This document shows, piece after piece, positions 5,596 through 8,907 of a stretch of DNA of 8,907 nt. Below the pieces are notes generated by a model. That model was given only the letters and a program-made list of their open reading frames with translations, was not told the DNA's origin and ran no database searches. The first letter of the stretch is position 1; every line of letters begins with the position of its first letter. The position numbers were made by a program, and so were the translations under genes. This DNA is from an uncultured Phascolarctobacterium sp. (GTDB lineage: Bacteria; Bacillota; Negativicutes; Acidaminococcales; Acidaminococcaceae): assembly GCA_900552855.1 (NCBI GenBank), contig USBG01000061.1, positions 1 to 8,907 of the forward strand, written 5' to 3'.

Positions 5596-7079
5596 TATTT
5601 TTGTCCTCCTGTTGCTAAGGTCATGATTTTTTCTTGAGTTGCTTCATCATGGAGCAGTTCACCGGCAATGTGTCCCTCATGAACAACCACAATACGGTCG
5701 CTCATTCCCAAAACCTCCGGCAGCTCAGAGGATACCATAATAATGGATACTCCGTTGGCTGTGAGCTCATTCATAAGCTCATAAATATCACGCTTTGCAC
5801 CTACATCGATACCACGAGTAGGCTCGTCCATAATAATAATATCAGGCTGTTTGCCTACCCATTTAGCAATTACTACCTTTTGCTGATTACCGCCAGATAA
5901 AGCACCAACCTCAAGGTCTAGGCTATGTGCCTTAACACCAAGCTTGGAGGCCATTTCCTCAGCAAAGCCATTTACCTGCTTAAAATCAATTACACCCTTA
6001 CTAGCAAAGTTATCCACGCTAGGAAGTGCAATATTACGCATAATAGAAAAGTCCAGAATCAAGCCTTCAGACTTACGATTTTCAGTTACAAAGCCAATAC
6101 CTGCTGCTATAGCATCTTCAGGCTTACTAATTTTAATAGACTTACCATTAAGTATTATTTCGCCAGCCTTGCATTTATCAACGCCAAAGATAGCACGCAT
6201 AATTTCGGTACGTCCACTGCCCATTAGTCCGGCAAAGCCAAGAATTTCACCCTTACGCAGCTTAAAGCCAACGTTCTTGAAAGTGCCTGGCTGGTCAAAG
6301 CCCTTTACCTCCATTACTACTTCACCAGGCTTATTACGGCGTTCAGGATAAAATTCAGTAATAGAGCGGCCAACCATATCCTTGACAATATCGGTCATAT
6401 TATATTCGTCTACGGTTTTGGTGTTAACAGAAACGCCATCACGCATAACAGTAATAACGTCGCAGTTATTAAATACCTCCTCCATACGGTGGGAAATATA
6501 AACCATAGCCACTCCACGTTCCTTCAAGGTACGCATAACCTCAAACAGCTTATCTGTTTCTCTATCAGTCAACGCAGCAGTAGGCTCGTCCATGATAACA
6601 ACCTTGGCATCAAGAAGAAGATTGCGGACAATTTCTGTCATTTGCTGCTGACCAACGGAACACTCACCCGCCTCAGCATCTAAGGGCAGCTCTATTTGAA
6701 TTTCCTTACATTTTTCCTCTGCGATACGACGCATTTTCTTATAATCTAACACGCCAAAGCTGTTAGTTACAGGATGCATCATAAACAGGTTCTCTAAAAT
6801 GCTCAGATTAGGCCAAATATTTAATTCCTGATGGATAAAGGCAATGCCTGCTTCCTCTGCCTGCAAAGGATTTTTATAGCTAACCTCTTGACCATCAACA
6901 AAGATTTGTCCCTTATCCTGCTTATGCAAACCAGTAAGAATATTCATTAGTGTAGATTTACCTGCACCATTTTCGCCCATAAGAGCGTGAACCTTACCAC
7001 TGGTAAGCTTTAAATTTACACCCTTCAGCACCTCATTTGTACCAAAGGCTTTATGGATATTTCTTAATTCAACCTCCAT
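5595..7079 (-). CDS. rbsA: D-ribose ABC transporter, double ATPase RbsA
   Basis: This 494-residue protein powers ribose import and carries two fused nucleotide-binding domains. Domain 1 has Walker A GENGAGKST (35-43), Q-loop Q84, signature SVGQQQ (141-146), Walker B VVIMDE (160-165) and the switch histidine H197. Domain 2 has a degenerate Walker A GLMGSGRT (284-291) with Arg in place of Lys, signature LSGGNQQ (394-400), Walker B IIIMDE (414-419) and serines where the switch His should be (MVSSELPE). This asymmetry is normal for the RbsA/MglA/XylG family, where domain 1 supplies most ATPase activity. AAGGAG precedes the start by seven bases. It lies 17 bases after rbsD and overlaps rbsC by one base. 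Confidence 0.96.
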   Translation of the reverse strand: MEVELRNIHKAFGTNEVLKGVNLKLTSGKVHALMGENGAGKSTLMNILTGLHKQDKGQIFVDGQEVSYKNPLQAEEAGIAFIHQELNIWPNLSILENLFMMHPVTNSFGVLDYKKMRRIAEEKCKEIQIELPLDAEAGECSVGQQQMTEIVRNLLLDAKVVIMDEPTAALTDRETDKLFEVMRTLKERGVAMVYISHRMEEVFNNCDVITVMRDGVSVNTKTVDEYNMTDIVKDMVGRSITEFYPERRNKPGEVVMEVKGFDQPGTFKNVGFKLRKGEILGFAGLMGSGRTEIMRAIFGVDKCKAGEIILNGKSIKISKPEDAIAAGIGFVTENRKSEGLILDFSIMRNIALPSVDNFASKGVIDFKQVNGFAEEMASKLGVKAHSLDLEVGALSGGNQQKVVIAKWVGKQPDIIIMDEPTRGIDVGAKRDIYELMNELTANGVSIIMVSSELPEVLGMSDRIVVVHEGHIAGELLHDEATQEKIMTLATGGQK

Positions 7080-7096
7080 AGCAATACTCCTTACTA

Positions 7097-7495
7097 TTAA
7101 AAGAATACGTTGCTATGCAAAACAACATTGGCATAGGGAGTAATTTCGCCAGTACGGATTACACATTTAGCATTTTTAGTTGCTTCCTTAAAGGCCTCAT
7201 GGTTTTCATCAATAATCCATTGTTCCTCAGTAAACAGCTCATGCATAGCCTGCCAAACAGCAGGATTCTTCTCTTCCATTTCAGCGGCAATTTCTACCTT
7301 TTCAATTACCATATTCTTAGCAACCTCTTCTAATACCTCCATAAAGGAAGGAGTTCCAGGCTTTAAGGCTAAGTCAATTTTTGGTACCCCAGCAGGCACA
7401 GGCAGGCCACAGTCACCAATAACAATAGTGTCAGTATGACCTAAATCAGCTAAAACCTTGGCAATGGCACTATTTAACATTCCACCCTTTTGCAT
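7097..7495 (-). CDS. rbsD: D-ribose pyranase RbsD
   Basis: This 132-residue cytoplasmic enzyme interconverts the beta-pyranose form of ribose delivered by the transporter with the furanose form that RbsK phosphorylates. The catalytic residues known from B. subtilis RbsD are kept: H20 in LGHTD, D28 in GDCGLP, H99, and Y121 and N123 in SPYAN-like TPYAN. Length is essentially that of the family. The start ATG overlaps the rbsK stop by one base (TAATG), with GAGGAG about 11 bases upstream inside rbsK, suggesting coupled translation. Confidence 0.96.
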   Translation of the reverse strand: MQKGGMLNSAIAKVLADLGHTDTIVIGDCGLPVPAGVPKIDLALKPGTPSFMEVLEEVAKNMVIEKVEIAAEMEEKNPAVWQAMHELFTEEQWIIDENHEAFKEATKNAKCVIRTGEITPYANVVLHSNVFF

Positions 7496-8376
7496 TACTT
7501 AAGCATCTCCTCTACTTCATCTAAATAAGGCATACCGCTTTGAGCGCCTAGCTTTTGTACAGAAAGTGCAGCTGCTGCGTTAGCAAAACGAATGCTGTCT
7601 GCCATGCTTTTACCATTAGCACGTGCTACTGCAAAGGCGCCATTAAAGGTATCGCCAGCACCAGTAGTGTCAACAGGTTGTACTTTAAAGGCAGGAACCT
7701 TGCATACCAATTCATTTTCTCCATAAGCAACACCCTTGCTGCCCAGAGTCATAATTACCTTACCTGCATTTTGCAGCAGGATATCATCACTGCTCTTATC
7801 TTTAAAAAGAATAGCAGCCTCATGCTCATTAGGAGTAAGATAGGTTACCTTTTCTAGCAGCTCTGTCGGAACAGGAGCAACAGGAGCAGGATTCAACAGC
7901 ACAGGCACGCCAGCTGCCGCACATTTTTCGATAACATAGGCATTGGTTGCAGCTGGAATTTCATGCTGCAGAAGCACCATATCAGCCTTCTTAATATCAT
8001 CCCATGCTTCTTCAATAAGTTCCGGAGAAACCAAATCGTTTGCTGCTTTAATAACGATAATGGTATTATCGTCCTCAGCTACAGTAATATGTGCAGTACC
8101 GCTGTTTTCACCAGGCAGCACCTTCACATAGCGTGCATCAATATTGTTTTTTTTCAAAGTTTTTTGCACAATCTGACCATAAACATCGTCACCAATGCAA
8201 CCAACCATCATTACCTCTGCACCTAAACGTGCTGCTGCAACTGCTTGGTTGGCACCCTTACCACCAGGATTAATAGTCAGGCGGTTACCGAAGATTGTTT
8301 CACCAGGCTTTGCCCAACGGTCACATTCCACGGTAATATCAATATTACAGCTGCCAATTACAATTATTTTTGCCAT
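7495..8376 (-). CDS. rbsK: Ribokinase RbsK
   Basis: This 293-residue PfkB-family kinase phosphorylates ribose at O5 with ATP, feeding the pentose phosphate pathway. Seen in order are the substrate aspartate in NID (11-13), the PfkB signature 1 region PGGKGANQA (37-45), E139 in the ribose pocket, NPAPV (162-166), LTPNEHEA (180-187) and the ATP-site and catalytic-base motif DTTGAGDTFNGA (236-247, catalytic D242). It is slightly shorter than E. coli RbsK (309), with no key motif missing. The start is supported by AGAGG eight bases upstream. It is the first recognised rbs gene, lies 48 bases after the unidentified upstream gene, and is followed by rbsD with a one-base overlap. Confidence 0.96.
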   Translation of the reverse strand: MAKIIVIGSCNIDITVECDRWAKPGETIFGNRLTINPGGKGANQAVAAARLGAEVMMVGCIGDDVYGQIVQKTLKKNNIDARYVKVLPGENSGTAHITVAEDDNTIIVIKAANDLVSPELIEEAWDDIKKADMVLLQHEIPAATNAYVIEKCAAAGVPVLLNPAPVAPVPTELLEKVTYLTPNEHEAAILFKDKSSDDILLQNAGKVIMTLGSKGVAYGENELVCKVPAFKVQPVDTTGAGDTFNGAFAVARANGKSMADSIRFANAAAALSVQKLGAQSGMPYLDEVEEMLK

Positions 8377-8400
8377 AACAAAAACCTCTTATTACAAAAA

Positions 8401-8428
8401 TTTATACTTGGTTAAAGAATCTACTCAA
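8401..8428 (-). promoter_or_regulatory. Candidate promoter of the rbs operon
   Basis: On the minus strand TTGAGT (8428-8423) and TATAAA (8406-8401) are 16 bases apart, overlapping the stop codon of the upstream gene. The predicted leader before rbsK is only about 18 bases. No cre-like or LacI-type operator dyad is visible around it. The match is moderate, so rbsK could instead be read through from upstream. Confidence 0.45.
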
Positions 8429-8907
8429 ACTACCTTTTGCAAAAGCTTTGCATATTCATCAGTAATTACACTCGGTTCAAGCAGCTCTTTTAAAAAGCGC
8501 ATCTGCTTGCGACTAGTTTTAGGCTTTGTCTCATTCCAATAAACAATGGAAAGCTGTACCAAAAGGCGCATCCGCACCCTGCCCTTTACATTGCCATTTT
8601 GCTGATATTGCAGCATTGCATACCAGCTTTGAAAAACCTCTAGCTCATCCTGCATAAGAACTCTGGAAATATTGGAAACAACACTGCGAACATTACGCAA
8701 AGCAAGCAAAAAATATTTTATCTGCTCCGTCTCAGATGTACATTTGCCAATTGATTTATCTAGAAAATAAGCATATAAAAGCTGTAGCTCCTTATAGGCA
8801 GCTACAGCTTTTTCCAGACCATCCCACTGACAGTACATCACGAAATTCATCTGCAGGTGCAGGAGCACGAGATCATAAAGCTTGAGATTCCTTTTACGTA
8901 ATAATGC
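8425..8907 (-). CDS. Unidentified helical protein, C-terminal part
   Basis: The frame is open from the right edge of the window and ends at TGA 8427-8425, so at least 160 residues are present and the N-terminus is missing. A GTG at 8868 is in frame, but the frame continues past it without a stop and no ribosome binding site precedes it. I do not recognise the family. The composition is leucine-, glutamine- and aromatic-rich with few glycines or prolines, suggesting an all-helical fold. The stretch WDGLEKAVAAYKELQ looks like a TPR-style helix but no full TPR consensus is seen. No membrane segment or catalytic motif is evident. It ends 48 bases before rbsK on the same strand, where rbsR sits in B. 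subtilis, but the sequence does not resemble the sugar-binding C-terminus of a LacI-type RbsR. A regulatory role is possible but unproven. Confidence 0.65.
   Translation of the reverse strand, partial: ALLRKRNLKLYDLVLLHLQMNFVMYCQWDGLEKAVAAYKELQLLYAYFLDKSIGKCTSETEQIKYFLLALRNVRSVVSNISRVLMQDELEVFQSWYAMLQYQQNGNVKGRVRMRLLVQLSIVYWNETKPKTSRKQMRFLKELLEPSVITDEYAKLLQKVV

Noticed and set aside
5925..6351. Plus-strand open frames opposite rbsA
   Set aside because: Antisense to intact RbsA ATPase motifs; no promoter or ribosome binding site and no recognisable protein features.
8195..8542. Plus-strand open frame of 115 codons spanning the rbsK start region
   Set aside because: Antisense to rbsK and the upstream gene; composition is that of a shadow frame and no initiation signals are present.

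Overview
The window looks like a chromosomal segment of a low-to-mid GC bacterium of the Bacillota. A Negativicutes member is my best guess, from the 23S and tRNA-Trp sequence style, the B. subtilis-like rbs gene order, strong purine-rich ribosome binding sites and the kind of intergenic repeat present. No marker gene here fixes the genus, so this is an inference.

Layout. Bases 1-113 are the 3' end of a 23S rRNA gene. An 81-base spacer with a perfect 20-bp palindrome follows, then a tRNA-Trp gene (195-268) and an intrinsic terminator. No 5S gene lies between 23S and the tRNA. After about 190 bases with no gene, a near-consensus promoter drives a monocistronic base-excision repair glycosylase of the AlkA / HhH-GPD family (565-1188, + strand), which ends at a strong, possibly bidirectional terminator. 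A 200-base gap then holds a hairpin-rich repeat-like element. Everything to the right is on the minus strand.

Reading the minus strand in the direction of transcription: a 5'-truncated, apparently helical protein of unknown function (8907-8425) precedes a complete ribose uptake and activation operon, rbsK-rbsD-rbsA-rbsC-rbsB (8376-3690). The operon has one-base TAATG overlaps at K/D and A/C and closes with an intrinsic terminator. RbsB is a lipoprotein that captures ribose outside the membrane. RbsC and RbsA form the permease and the two-domain ATPase. RbsD converts the pyranose to the furanose form and RbsK phosphorylates it to ribose 5-phosphate. A separate promoter (3488-3460) then drives tctB-tctA, the two membrane subunits of a tripartite tricarboxylate transporter, with no tctC binding-protein gene in the window.

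Most of the window is well-understood metabolism. The points that deserve a second look are the unidentified gene in front of rbsK, the mispaired tRNA-Trp stems, the missing 5S gene, the composite repeat and the tctBA pair without its binding protein. I see no convincing new multi-gene system.
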